Shown: positions 1-7,145, numbered from the stretch's first letter. The stretch: 12,203 nucleotides of DNA from Anaerolineales bacterium (GCA_011772595.1 WVZH01000268.1:10996-23198); one strand, 5' to 3'. Numbers and translations: made by a program. The notes: a model not told the origin generated them from the letters alone.

Positions 1-10
1 CCCTACCTTT

Positions 11-775
11 TCAACATCCTCCTTCAATCGCCCGCCGCACCTGCGCCACAAGATCACCGAACGGTCGCGTGTGCGCCATTTCTAATTGACGAGGTCGAGC
101 CAGATGAATGGGTAGATCCAAGCAGACCCTTGCCGGTCGGTCGCTTAATACGACCACGCGGTCCGCAAGAAGTACGGCCTCCGAGATTGAATGCGTGACC
201 ATGACGACGGTGACGGTGCGCGCTGCCCATATACGCATCAGCTCCGTTTCCATGCGCTCGCGGGTCAAGGCATCCAAAGATCCGAACGGCTCATCAAGCA
301 ACAGCAGGTCCGGTTCATGAATCATCGCTCGTGCGATAGCGACTCGCTGCGCCATGCCTCCGGAGAGATCTCGCGGATAGGAACTTTCAAACCCAGACAA
401 CCCAACCAGCTCGATCAGATCCCGTGCGCGCGCTTCACGCATCACCGTGGGCTCACCTTGCAACTCGAGCGGTAATGCGATATTGTCGAGCACACTCCGC
501 CAGGGCATCAGATTTGCCTGCTGGAAGACGAAACCGATCCGACGTCTGGGTTGCCGGAGGGGTTTTCCTTCGAAGACGATTTCTCCTTCCGTTGCTTGAA
601 GCAACCCGGCCAGGAGACGAAGCAACGTCGTCTTGCCGCACCCCGAAGGCCCGACAACACAAACGAACTCCTGACGTCGAACTTCAAAGCTCACGTTGTC
701 CAAGGCGCGCAAGCCCCCATTCCCGTTAGGAAAGGTCATTGCCAGATTGTGTGCTTCAAGAATCGGATCATCCAT
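11..775 (-). CDS. ABC transporter ATP-binding protein, riboflavin/flavin-precursor importer (SsuB/TauB/ThiZ-like)
   Basis: This is the cytoplasmic ATPase that would power the RibXY-type importer encoded just upstream. All nucleotide-binding motifs are intact, counting from the ATG at 775: Walker A GPSGCGKTT (about 42-50), Q-loop VFQQ (about 83-86), signature LSGGMAQR (about 137-144), Walker B LLLLDEP (about 157-163) and the switch histidine in VMVTHS (about 195). At 254 aa it is normal for the nitrate/sulfonate/taurine ABC subfamily. It is the last gene of the operon. An in-frame TTG at 787 overlaps the ribY stop as TTGA and is an alternative start that would allow translational coupling. No clear Shine-Dalgarno sequence precedes either start. 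The family assignment is certain; the riboflavin substrate is inferred from the FMN riboswitch. Some RibXY systems lack a dedicated ATPase gene, so having one adjacent is informative. Confidence 0.9.
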   Translation of the reverse strand: MDDPILEAHNLAMTFPNGNGGLRALDNVSFEVRRQEFVCVVGPSGCGKTTLLRLLAGLLQATEGEIVFEGKPLRQPRRRIGFVFQQANLMPWRSVLDNIALPLELQGEPTVMREARARDLIELVGLSGFESSYPRDLSGGMAQRVAIARAMIHEPDLLLLDEPFGSLDALTRERMETELMRIWAARTVTVVMVTHSISEAVLLADRVVVLSDRPARVCLDLPIHLARPRQLEMAHTRPFGDLVAQVRRAIEGGC

Positions 776-783
776 GGCATGTT

Positions 784-1767
784 TCAAGGTAAAAATGCGT
801 TGTCGTATGCTTGGCTGAGATCGAGAGGCTCTTTTAGGAGTTCCATTTCCAAAAGAATGGATTGCATGTTCTCCCAGGCGACGGGATCAGAGAAACCCGG
901 CTGCTCAGTCTTCCAGAACTCGATACTTGCTGACAACACTCCCCGCTGAACTTCATCATCCGCCTCCGCAAGACCCTCGACATAACCTTTCGCGATCTCG
1001 TAGGCGCCTGCCGGATCGTCGATCGTATCTTCGATTCCACGAAGGATCGCTCGAACCATGCGCCGGATTAGATCGGGATTCTCGGTGACGGTTTTTTCGT
1101 TGGTGATGAGACCGTTCGACGCCAACTGAACGTAATCGGCAACCCGAAAGACGGTCACAGGGAAACCTTGCGCCTCAAGTTGAAGCGGTTCATTGTTGGC
1201 ATACACAACGGCAGCGTCCACTCTACCCTCATAAAGTGCCTCCACTTGTGTGAAACCGACCGGCTCCAGAAAGACCTCCTCCTCCGTAAGCCCGTTCGCA
1301 CTCAGCAAGGCCCGAAAACCAATGTACGAAGCGCCGTAGTAACCGGGGAAACCAATTCGTTTTCCGACCAGATCGGCCGGGGTGTCAATGACCGCCTCCT
1401 CAGGCGCAGCGACCGCAATCGGATAATCGTGCCACCAAGCCATCACGTACACGACGGGTAAACCTTGCGCGCGCGCCAACAGGACTTGTTCACCAGATAC
1501 AACCGCGAACTGAAGTTCATCCGCACCGACCAACTGGACGGACTCCGATTCATTCATATGGTTAAAATCGATTTCGAGCCCATTTTCTGCGAAATATCCC
1601 CGCGCATCTGCAACATAGAAGGGGGTGAATTGCACATCGGGGCGGTAACTCATAACTAGCCGTAGTTGGATAACGTCGCGTACTTCCGTCTTCAACGCTT
1701 CAGGTGCAACCTGGCACGCTGCAAGCGAAAAACCCGTGAGCACGACGACAAGCAATTTCCCTCTCAC
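784..1767 (-). CDS. ribY: ABC transporter substrate-binding lipoprotein, NMT1/THI5-like (RibY)
   Basis: This extracytoplasmic solute-binding protein is predicted to capture riboflavin or a flavin precursor and deliver it to the RibX permease. The GTG at 1767 was chosen as start because AGGAGG (1777-1782) lies 9 nt upstream, and because it yields a compact lipoprotein signal: MRGK, then a hydrophobic stretch, then lipobox LAAC with the acylated Cys at 18. A start at 1806 would add 13 residues and overlap ribX. The mature part has the NMT1/THI5 periplasmic-binding pattern, including FTPFYVADARGYFAENGLEI near the N terminus and KRIGFPGYYGASYIGFRALL in the middle. Mature length (about 310 aa) is normal. 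On sequence alone it could bind a pyrimidine thiamine precursor (ThiY-like), so the flavin assignment rests on the riboswitch and on knowledge of RibXY systems. Confidence 0.85.
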   Translation of the reverse strand: MRGKLLVVVLTGFSLAACQVAPEALKTEVRDVIQLRLVMSYRPDVQFTPFYVADARGYFAENGLEIDFNHMNESESVQLVGADELQFAVVSGEQVLLARAQGLPVVYVMAWWHDYPIAVAAPEEAVIDTPADLVGKRIGFPGYYGASYIGFRALLSANGLTEEEVFLEPVGFTQVEALYEGRVDAAVVYANNEPLQLEAQGFPVTVFRVADYVQLASNGLITNEKTVTENPDLIRRMVRAILRGIEDTIDDPAGAYEIAKGYVEGLAEADDEVQRGVLSASIEFWKTEQPGFSDPVAWENMQSILLEMELLKEPLDLSQAYDNAFLP

Positions 1768-1776
1768 AGTCAGATT

Positions 1777-1782
1777 CCTCCT
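1777..1782 (-). promoter_or_regulatory. Ribosome binding site of ribY
   Basis: AGGAGG on the minus strand sits 9 nt before the GTG at 1767, in the short gap after the ribX stop (1782-1784). It decides the ribY start in favour of GTG 1767 over the ORF start at 1806. Confidence 0.75.
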
Positions 1783-2558
1783 CACTCGGACGGCGTGTCC
1801 CTCCATGCTAATACTCGCCGTTCAACTGTGGTGACAACACCATAGAGCAGTAATGCCAATGCGATAAGGACAAACACAGCAACAAAAACGAGCGCGGTAT
1901 CAAACACACCGCGCCCCATGTTGATCAAAAAACCCAAGCCTTCATCCGCTCCTAAAAATTCACCAACCACCGCCCCGATCACAGATAATGTCGCGCCGAC
2001 CTTCAGCCCCCCAAACAGCACCGGCAAGGCTGCTGGGACTTCCAACTTCAGAAAGGTCTGCCGGCGAGTTGCACGTAGGGAACGCATCAGATCGCGTAAG
2101 TCCTCAGGAACCGATCGCACGCCAACAACCGTATTGACTAAGACTGGAAAGAAAACGATAAGCGCGCTGATCAAGACTTTGGAAAGACGTCCTGAACCAA
2201 ACCAGATTACGAGCAGTGGGGCAATCGCGATAACGGGGACGGATTGCGAGGCGACGATAAAAGGCGCTAACAATCTTTCCATAGTCCGCGATTTGGCCAA
2301 CACATATCCCAAACTGGTCGCCACTGATAATCCAAGGGCAAGACCGCCCAAGACCTCCGCCAACGTAGCCACCGTGTGACGTATCAAACTACCATCCGAA
2401 AGTGCACGCTGGAAGCGGTAGGCCACGTCAGCAGGCGAAGGCAGGATGAACGCCGGCAGTGCGCTCCAGCGGCTTACGGCTTCCCAAACCAGAATCCCGA
2501 GCGTCATCGCTATTGGGATCACCCAAGGAAGCGTGCCTCCTTTTCTAGGCCCTACCAT
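1782..2558 (-). CDS. ribX: ABC transporter permease, riboflavin/flavin-precursor importer (RibX)
   Basis: This is the inner-membrane channel subunit of the flavin importer. The 258-aa protein shows about six hydrophobic segments (near residues 10-28, 62-88, 98-120, 128-148, 185-210 and 220-248). It carries the cytoplasmic EAA loop LRATRRQTFLKLEVPAALP (about 161-179) that docks on the ATPase. It belongs to the SsuC/TauC/ThiX (BPD_transp_1) family and is of usual length. The ATG at 2558 was chosen. The reading frame stays open to a GTG at 2636, but those extra residues are encoded by the intrinsic terminator hairpin and U-tract, so they are very unlikely to be translated. The ribosome binding site is weak at 2558; an in-frame TTG at 2591, preceded by GAGG, is an alternative. 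Being first after the FMN riboswitch terminator, it should be shut off when FMN is plentiful. Confidence 0.85.
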   Translation of the reverse strand: MVGPRKGGTLPWVIPIAMTLGILVWEAVSRWSALPAFILPSPADVAYRFQRALSDGSLIRHTVATLAEVLGGLALGLSVATSLGYVLAKSRTMERLLAPFIVASQSVPVIAIAPLLVIWFGSGRLSKVLISALIVFFPVLVNTVVGVRSVPEDLRDLMRSLRATRRQTFLKLEVPAALPVLFGGLKVGATLSVIGAVVGEFLGADEGLGFLINMGRGVFDTALVFVAVFVLIALALLLYGVVTTVERRVLAWRDTPSE

Positions 2559-2612
2559 ACCTGGCAGTGTTGTAGTCCCGTCTTGCCTCAAGCTGATCAA
2601 CCTCGCCGCTGC

Positions 2613-2644
2613 AAAAAAGAACCCCGAGGAATTCACCTCGGGGC
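2613..2644 (-). terminator. Intrinsic terminator of the FMN riboswitch
   Basis: On the minus strand an 8-bp perfect stem CCCCGAGG / CCTCGGGG (2636-2643 and 2622-2629) with a 6-nt loop TGAATT is followed by TTCTTTTTT. It lies downstream of the FMN aptamer and about 55 nt before the ribX ATG. That is the classical arrangement for riboswitch-controlled premature termination. Confidence 0.9.
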
Positions 2645-2680
2645 GCGCGTGTCAGTGGCAGCGATGACCACCGACATTAA

Positions 2681-2706
2681 GCCCCGAAGAATCGATTCTT
2701 CGGGGC
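2681..2706 (-). promoter_or_regulatory. Perfect 26-bp palindrome: candidate antiterminator/anti-antiterminator hairpin
   Basis: Two 13-nt arms form a perfect palindrome centred at 2693/2694, beginning GCCCCGAAG on either strand. No U-tract follows on the minus strand, so it is not itself a terminator. Its 5' arm (minus 2706-2698, GCCCCGAAG) is exactly complementary to CTTCGGGGC at the 5' edge of the FMN aptamer (minus 2868-2860). Its 3' arm (CTTCGGGGC, minus 2689-2681) can pair over 9 bp, with one G-U, with GCCCCGAGG of the terminator 5' arm (minus 2644-2636). This fits a switching element between aptamer and terminator. Confidence 0.7.
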
Positions 2707-2721
2707 GCACAGCACAATCTT

Positions 2722-2737
2722 GGTGGTAATCACCACC
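2722..2737 (-). other. Small hairpin in the riboswitch expression platform
   Basis: An inverted repeat GGTGGT / ACCACC with a 4-nt loop lies between the aptamer and the large palindrome. A second GGTGGT-type segment occurs on the minus strand near 2672-2667, so the ACCACC arm has an alternative partner. Its role is not known; it may help partition the leader fold. Confidence 0.45.
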
Positions 2738-2747
2738 CAGACTGCAG

Positions 2748-2871
2748 GCCTTCTTTCATCCGGACTGTACCGTCGGCACCGGAATTTCACCGGATCCTAC
2801 GCAACTGCGCTCGCGGGCTATACCGCCGATCGGGAATTGGGCCATTGAACCCTCACCCTGCCCCGAAGGCT
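2748..2871 (-). promoter_or_regulatory. FMN riboswitch aptamer (RFN element)
   Basis: Read on the minus strand, the conserved RFN blocks occur in order: GCCTTCGGGGCAGGGTG, then TTCCCGATCGGCGGTATAGC, CCCGCGAGC, GGATCCGGTGAAATTCCGG, TGCCGACGGTACAGTCCGG and finally ATGAAAGAAGGC, closing P1 with the first block. This matches the FMN-sensing aptamer found before riboflavin biosynthesis and transport genes. One departure is visible: the second helix, normally capped by a short loop after CAGGGTG, carries extra sequence (about 2834-2852). With the downstream terminator, binding of FMN should stop transcription before ribX. Confidence 0.95.
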
Positions 2872-2891
2872 TGTTTGTTCAATTTTCCGCA

Positions 2892-2920
2892 ATTATACCT
2901 CGAAACCTGAGATACTGGGA
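2892..2920 (-). promoter_or_regulatory. Promoter of the riboswitch-ribXY operon
   Basis: A consensus -10 hexamer TATAAT occupies 2892-2897 on the minus strand, about 20 nt before the aptamer. Transcription would start near 2884. The -35 region (about 2915-2920) is a poor match, and there is no TGn extension. The promoter sits right after the stop of the upstream membrane-protein gene, so this operon probably has its own transcript. Confidence 0.6.
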
Positions 2921-2926
2921 TTCATT

Positions 2927-3940
2927 TCATACTTTTCGTATTTCATTTGGCGATGTAGTGCCACCCAACTCGCTTCTCGGTGCCACCCCAGCGAATCTGT
3001 GCAGTACGAGCACGATTGCCAGCATGATGAGCTCAATCACCACTGAGAGCAGTCGCATAAGCGCTGCAGCCGCAACTAAGGGTTTGATCGGGAGGAAAGG
3101 TCCTAGGAGAAGAACAAACGTCCCCTCACGTATGCCAACACCACCGGGAAGAAAGGCTACAACCTGTCCGACGAAGCGACTGAATGGATAGGCAGCTGTG
3201 AACACGGGAAGAAAAGCTGTATTGTCAAGCAAGGGAGGATACACAGCCAAGAGAACAAACACCCCCGCTGCTCCCTGTATAAGATTGGCGAGAACGAAGC
3301 GCACAAAGATCTCGAATCTACGCGTGAAGGTAAGCCGGTCACTCGTTTTCGCCAGCTCAGATCTTTGTAGCAAACGCGCTGTCAGCCAGAGGAACCAATC
3401 GGGTGCCGTCAGCAGAAGCAAACACCCTACGACACCTCCTAGAAAGAATAACAATCGATACTGTTGGAGGACATCATGTAATCCTTCTTGAGGAAATAAG
3501 TAGATTGCTCCCGCGGCCAAAAAGATGGACCCACCCATGAGATACATCTGTTCGAACAGAATGCTCTCGAAACCTACTGAACGCCGCCCACCCTCTCTCT
3601 TGAGCAACTCGATCCTTCCACCGACATTCCACAGCGTGCCTGCGGGGAGATAACGGGTGAGGAAGGAGACGAAAAAAATCCGCATGAGCGTCAAGCGGGA
3701 CAAGCGCATTTCTTGCTGATCGATCCATCGCAAGATACGCTGCCAAGTTAGGGAATAGAGTCCGTAAAAGAATACTAACAGTAAGGAGGAAGCGAGCAAC
3801 CATGGGAAGTGTAAGGCGAGGTCAACGTCGCTCACCTCCTGCCAACGTAAGACGACGTATCTGCCTAGGTACACGATCAAGCCGACGCCCAAGATGATTT
3901 GCAGGACACGACCGGGCGATTTTAGTAATTGACGGTCCAT
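2927..3940 (-). CDS. Flippase-like integral membrane protein (LPG synthase TM / AglD family)
   Basis: This 337-aa multi-pass membrane protein belongs to the family sharing the transmembrane domain of lysylphosphatidylglycerol synthase (PF03706/UPF0104). That family includes flippase-like proteins thought to move lipids or lipid-linked sugars. Evidence is the hydrophobic pattern with about seven to eight helices, the early conserved block RYLPAGTLWNVGGR (about 96-109) and the hallmark FLPGGVGIREG (about 263-273). There is no soluble aminoacyltransferase domain, so it is not a full MprF. ATG 3940 was chosen (GAAAG upstream); ATG 3970 is in frame but would lengthen the overlap with the sulfotransferase gene from 19 to 49 nt. 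It is the last gene of a glycosyltransferase/sulfotransferase cluster, which supports a role in moving a glycolipid. The substrate is unknown. Confidence 0.8.
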   Translation of the reverse strand: MDRQLLKSPGRVLQIILGVGLIVYLGRYVVLRWQEVSDVDLALHFPWLLASSLLLVFFYGLYSLTWQRILRWIDQQEMRLSRLTLMRIFFVSFLTRYLPAGTLWNVGGRIELLKREGGRRSVGFESILFEQMYLMGGSIFLAAGAIYLFPQEGLHDVLQQYRLLFFLGGVVGCLLLLTAPDWFLWLTARLLQRSELAKTSDRLTFTRRFEIFVRFVLANLIQGAAGVFVLLAVYPPLLDNTAFLPVFTAAYPFSRFVGQVVAFLPGGVGIREGTFVLLLGPFLPIKPLVAAAALMRLLSVVIELIMLAIVLVLHRFAGVAPRSELGGTTSPNEIRKV

Positions 3941-4899
3941 AGAAAATCTTTCAGCAGGCCCAATCGCCATTTCCGCCAGAAGAGGAAAAGCAGGTAGGCT
4001 CTTCGATGGCGAAGATAGTGATAGGTTTGACGGAGCAAGCCTCGCAAGCGATAGATCCGCATGAGCACAGCATAGTCTCCCGGAATTGTTGGTTGTGCGA
4101 ACTCTCGCTCATAACCCAAACTCCCCATCATTTCACCATTGATGCTTTCAACGACTTCGACATCACGACGGGAAAGGTCATCTTTCCATTTATTGATGTA
4201 CTGATCTGTTGGCATGCGGTCAATGTTGGCATGAATGTTTTGGTAGAAGCGCGTGTATTCATCCCTTGCGGTCTCTCCGGGCTCCTCTAGAGATGCATCG
4301 TACGGTAAGCTGAGAAAGGCAAGGATGTGTCGTAGTTTCTCCTCGGCGTTACGAACCAAATCTTCATAATAAATCCTGATTACGCGCTCAGGGTGTCGTT
4401 GCTCGAAGTCGAAACCTTTGCGAACGTCCATCCGCCAGCGGAGGGAAGCATGCAAGGCATTGCTGCGATGAACGTCAGAGCGCATCAACGAACTCACCAC
4501 TGCTCTTGGATCGCGGACCAAATGGATGAATCGGGCATTTGGGAAATGAGTGAGAATCAAGTCCATATGCCGTACGAAGCGAGGCGTCTTCTGTCCCCAT
4601 TGTCGCTTTCTCCTAGATTCGAGGTACATGTGATGCAACATCCCTATCGCCTCAGGGACCGTGTGGCAATCCTGGAGATCCTTCAAGGTGGGCTTGATGC
4701 CCCATTCTTGAATTTCCGGTTCTCTGATGAGCAGGGACTTTAGCAAGGAGAGGTCAAATCGCGACGCCGCCCTGAGATAGTCGACGATGAATAAAGATTC
4801 CAACGGAATGGCGATCACAGGATGGCGATTCAACAAGGTCCGCAGGAGCGTCGTGCCGCTGCGTCCACACCCCACAATGAAGAATGGCGACTCGCTCAT
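3922..4899 (-). CDS. Sulfotransferase family protein (PAPS-dependent)
   Basis: The protein is predicted to transfer a sulfuryl group from PAPS to a hydroxyl or amine on a carbohydrate, lipid or protein. The two PAPS-binding signatures are clear: the 5'-phosphosulfate loop IVGCGRSGTTLLR (about 8-20) and the 3'-phosphate motif LVRDPRAVVSSLMRS (about 127-141). It fits Sulfotransfer_3-type proteins (325 aa). The C-terminal part is basic and aromatic-rich, suggesting membrane association. ATG 4899 was chosen because it places the PAPS loop at the N terminus as in relatives. The frame is open to 5010, but that would overlap the small upstream ORF. It overlaps the downstream flippase-like gene, implying coupled translation. 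The acceptor is not identifiable; its neighbours point to a surface glycan or glycolipid. Confidence 0.85.
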   Translation of the reverse strand: MSESPFFIVGCGRSGTTLLRTLLNRHPVIAIPLESLFIVDYLRAASRFDLSLLKSLLIREPEIQEWGIKPTLKDLQDCHTVPEAIGMLHHMYLESRRKRQWGQKTPRFVRHMDLILTHFPNARFIHLVRDPRAVVSSLMRSDVHRSNALHASLRWRMDVRKGFDFEQRHPERVIRIYYEDLVRNAEEKLRHILAFLSLPYDASLEEPGETARDEYTRFYQNIHANIDRMPTDQYINKWKDDLSRRDVEVVESINGEMMGSLGYEREFAQPTIPGDYAVLMRIYRLRGLLRQTYHYLRHRRAYLLFLFWRKWRLGLLKDFLWTVNY

Positions 4900-4967
4900 A
4901 TGCCCATTCAAGCGCTCCGAATGCTCGCTTTTAATCTGCCGATATCGAAGGCGAATATTCCTCGGTT

Positions 4968-5144
4968 CTAGAAAATGTTCAACAGCATTTGGTACAGATC
5001 CGGAAACCAATGTTGCAAGAGCAAGAGGGTGAAATTAACCGTACGGCCGAGTTGCGGATCACTATACCAAATGAAGAACCCCAGGCTTGCACCCAAGAGA
5101 ATCAGGGTCTCCAGCCTCTTGCTATCAATTTTCGCTAAGAACAT
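4968..5144 (-). CDS. Small hydrophobic protein of unknown function (58 aa)
   Basis: I do not recognise this short ORF, but it looks real. The start ATG at 5144 is preceded by GAGAGG at 5150-5155 with 5-nt spacing. It overlaps the end of the upstream glycosyltransferase gene by 20 nt, as coupled genes do. The protein begins MFLAKIDSKRLETL, then has a strong hydrophobic segment LILLGASLGFFIWY (about 14-27) and a second, weaker one around residues 36-56 (VNFTLLLLQHWFPDLYQMLL). It would therefore be a small membrane or hairpin protein. It fills the space between the glycosyltransferase and the sulfotransferase, so it may be an accessory subunit of the membrane enzymes. There is no homology evidence; coding status is likely but unproven. 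Confidence 0.6.
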   Translation of the reverse strand: MFLAKIDSKRLETLILLGASLGFFIWYSDPQLGRTVNFTLLLLQHWFPDLYQMLLNIF

Positions 5145-7062
5145 ACAATCCTCTCTTTGGCGAGCCCAAGTATCCGGCGTCCTCGCATCCACGCAAGGAG
5201 TTCAAGATTTCCGCGTCCGTCATCTCCTCCGAAGTGAACAGGAAACGCGTCCCTCGATTTTTCATCGTGGTAACCAGGCTTTCGCAGTCCCCGTCGCTAG
5301 AGATTGGAATGTATGTTAGCCACTGCGAGTAATCCGCCCGATATAACGGATATATAAAGCCATTCAGATGTACGTTATAGCCCAGTAGCTCGCCATTCGG
5401 CACGTATTCCAGAGCCGCAGGGTACTCTTCAGGCACGTAGACAGTCAATTTTGCTGCATCGCGATGCCAGGCAGGAGTTTTCAGCATCAGACCGAACTGC
5501 TCGATCGTGATCCGGTTGTAATTCAAGGTTAACCACAGGTTCAGACCCACGCAAATGCAGAAGATCGCGGAGAAAGCAAGGCGTTCGAACCGGAAGTGCT
5601 GCGGGATCCAATCATAAAGAGCCGCAAATCCTAGTGCCAAAACCGCTGGAAACCAAATCACGTAACGCATGTTGAAAGGACTCGGTCTTGTCGACACGAA
5701 CAAAGCCAGCAAGGAGAGCACAAAACCAGCGATGAGCACACGCATCTTGGGCCGCCGTAAAAGAGCCCATAAGAGTGCGGGGACACCTAACGCGTACCCC
5801 AACCAACCCCATCCCGTAGTATCTCGCAACGCAGGTATGATTTTGAATTGCTTATCCCCAAACTTTTCCGCGAAAGACTGCAGGTTCTGTGGAAGTCGCT
5901 CCAACCCTAGCGGGAAGAATTTATGCGTCGCTTCAAAGACCACTTGATCACCGTATTTCAAACCAAAAGGATAAAATGGATTGCCAAAGATGAGTGCATT
6001 ACGAACATTCCAATAACCCCCGATGAATAACCCTGCCGTCAACCCAACCACAAGCCACCATCGATCCCTGGGGTACAAATCTCTCCATTGCGCCATGATT
6101 CGCGCCGGTAACTCAATCCAAATCCTCCCCTGCCCATTTCGTATGGCCTCAAAGATGCCGATGAAAAGCAACCCAGGTAGAAGATGCAACAGGTAGATCT
6201 TCGTTCCCAGTGCATAGAGCACCACCATGATCAACAAAAAAGCTTGCCCGATAAGATTCCGTTCACGACTGAACTCCTTGCGACCCGCGATCTCAGTTAC
6301 CAAAACGACGCTTGTGAGGAATAATGCAGCCATTTGTGGGTCGTTCTTCGTGCCTGTTGTCGCCAGAATGAGTGCGGGTGTCGAGAGGTACCCCAAACCG
6401 GCAATCCATGCGGCTGTCCCTCCCATCCCCAAAGTCCTCGCCAGGGTCAATATCGCCAGAAATGCGAGAATGTAAGCGGGGATTCCAGCAGCTTCAACAA
6501 GCAGGTCATGATGAATGAATACGGTAAACCACGTAGCAAAGACCTCGAAGTTCGACGGTAATGCCACCCGTACAACCGGGGCTTCGACGATAAATATCCT
6601 TCCTTTTTGAGTCCACTCAGCGACGTTCGTCATGTGGTAGGTCAACGAATCCCACACAAATGGTGGAAATGTCCAAATCAAGAAGATGAACCGGATGGCG
6701 GAGGCGATGGTGAAGATCAATGTAAACCAGCGTAACCATCTCGGCAATTCCATCCACCCGCGTTTTAGTCGCGCGCTAAACTCGATGAGACCCCCCCTCA
6801 CGGCGGAAAGAGCTTCACGAGTAGATGGAACACCGATGAGAATGATAAAGCCAAGTACACTCACGAACAGAATAGGAAGCGGCGCCAAAAAGCCGGCCAG
6901 CCCCATGAGTAGCATGAAGAGGGTGCCAAAAAAAAGGGAGAGAAAGACGTATGAAACTGCATTGATATCTGTCCTGTCGGTGCGTAGGCTTCGATGAGCC
7001 AAATAGGTGATCCCCAGGACGAAGAATGTAGAAACGACCCAGCTTATGAGGCCAAGTAGCAT
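5125..7062 (-). CDS. Membrane glycosyltransferase, GT39/RgtA-ArnT-like (GT-C fold)
   Basis: This 645-aa multi-pass membrane protein is a GT-C type glycosyltransferase that would take sugar from a polyprenyl-phosphate donor and attach it to a lipid or protein on the outer face of the membrane. It has about eleven to thirteen hydrophobic segments and a soluble C-terminal tail. Family marks are the first-loop acidic motif FVWDSLTYHM (catalytic-type Asp near 138), TGTKNDPQMA (Asn near 240) and YWNVRNALIFGNPFYPFG. ATG 7062 is supported by a strong GGAGGT (7066-7071) a few nt upstream; the TTG at 7077 lies upstream of that site and is rejected. It is the first gene of a cluster with a small protein, a sulfotransferase and a flippase-like protein. 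The neighbouring family-2 transferase could supply its lipid-linked donor. Acceptor and sugar are unknown. Confidence 0.85.
   Translation of the reverse strand: MLLGLISWVVSTFFVLGITYLAHRSLRTDRTDINAVSYVFLSLFFGTLFMLLMGLAGFLAPLPILFVSVLGFIILIGVPSTREALSAVRGGLIEFSARLKRGWMELPRWLRWFTLIFTIASAIRFIFLIWTFPPFVWDSLTYHMTNVAEWTQKGRIFIVEAPVVRVALPSNFEVFATWFTVFIHHDLLVEAAGIPAYILAFLAILTLARTLGMGGTAAWIAGLGYLSTPALILATTGTKNDPQMAALFLTSVVLVTEIAGRKEFSRERNLIGQAFLLIMVVLYALGTKIYLLHLLPGLLFIGIFEAIRNGQGRIWIELPARIMAQWRDLYPRDRWWLVVGLTAGLFIGGYWNVRNALIFGNPFYPFGLKYGDQVVFEATHKFFPLGLERLPQNLQSFAEKFGDKQFKIIPALRDTTGWGWLGYALGVPALLWALLRRPKMRVLIAGFVLSLLALFVSTRPSPFNMRYVIWFPAVLALGFAALYDWIPQHFRFERLAFSAIFCICVGLNLWLTLNYNRITIEQFGLMLKTPAWHRDAAKLTVYVPEEYPAALEYVPNGELLGYNVHLNGFIYPLYRADYSQWLTYIPISSDGDCESLVTTMKNRGTRFLFTSEEMTDAEILNSLRGCEDAGYLGSPKRGLYVLSEN
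5150..5155 (-). promoter_or_regulatory. Ribosome binding site of the 58-aa ORF
   Basis: GAGAGG on the minus strand lies 5 nt before ATG 5144, inside the 3' end of the glycosyltransferase gene. It is the main evidence that the small ORF is translated. Confidence 0.6.
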
Positions 7063-7145
7063 TGGACCTCCACGCAAATCATCGTCATCGTAATCCTTTC
7101 CCTTGCCGACGCGAAGAGCAACGGCAGCTTGACGGAGAAATGAAG

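Noticed and set aside
1918..2379. 153-aa plus-strand ORF opposite ribX
   Set aside because: Antisense shadow of the permease gene; low-complexity composition and no family resemblance.
2748..2871. TPP riboswitch, expected from the thiamine-like transporter genes
   Set aside because: The conserved blocks match the FMN (RFN) aptamer in order and sequence. No TPP-box CTGAGA/ACCTGA arrangement is present.
4900..5010. Longer sulfotransferase start at 5010
   Set aside because: It would overlap the 58-aa ORF and put about 37 non-family residues before the PAPS loop, which normally lies at the N terminus.
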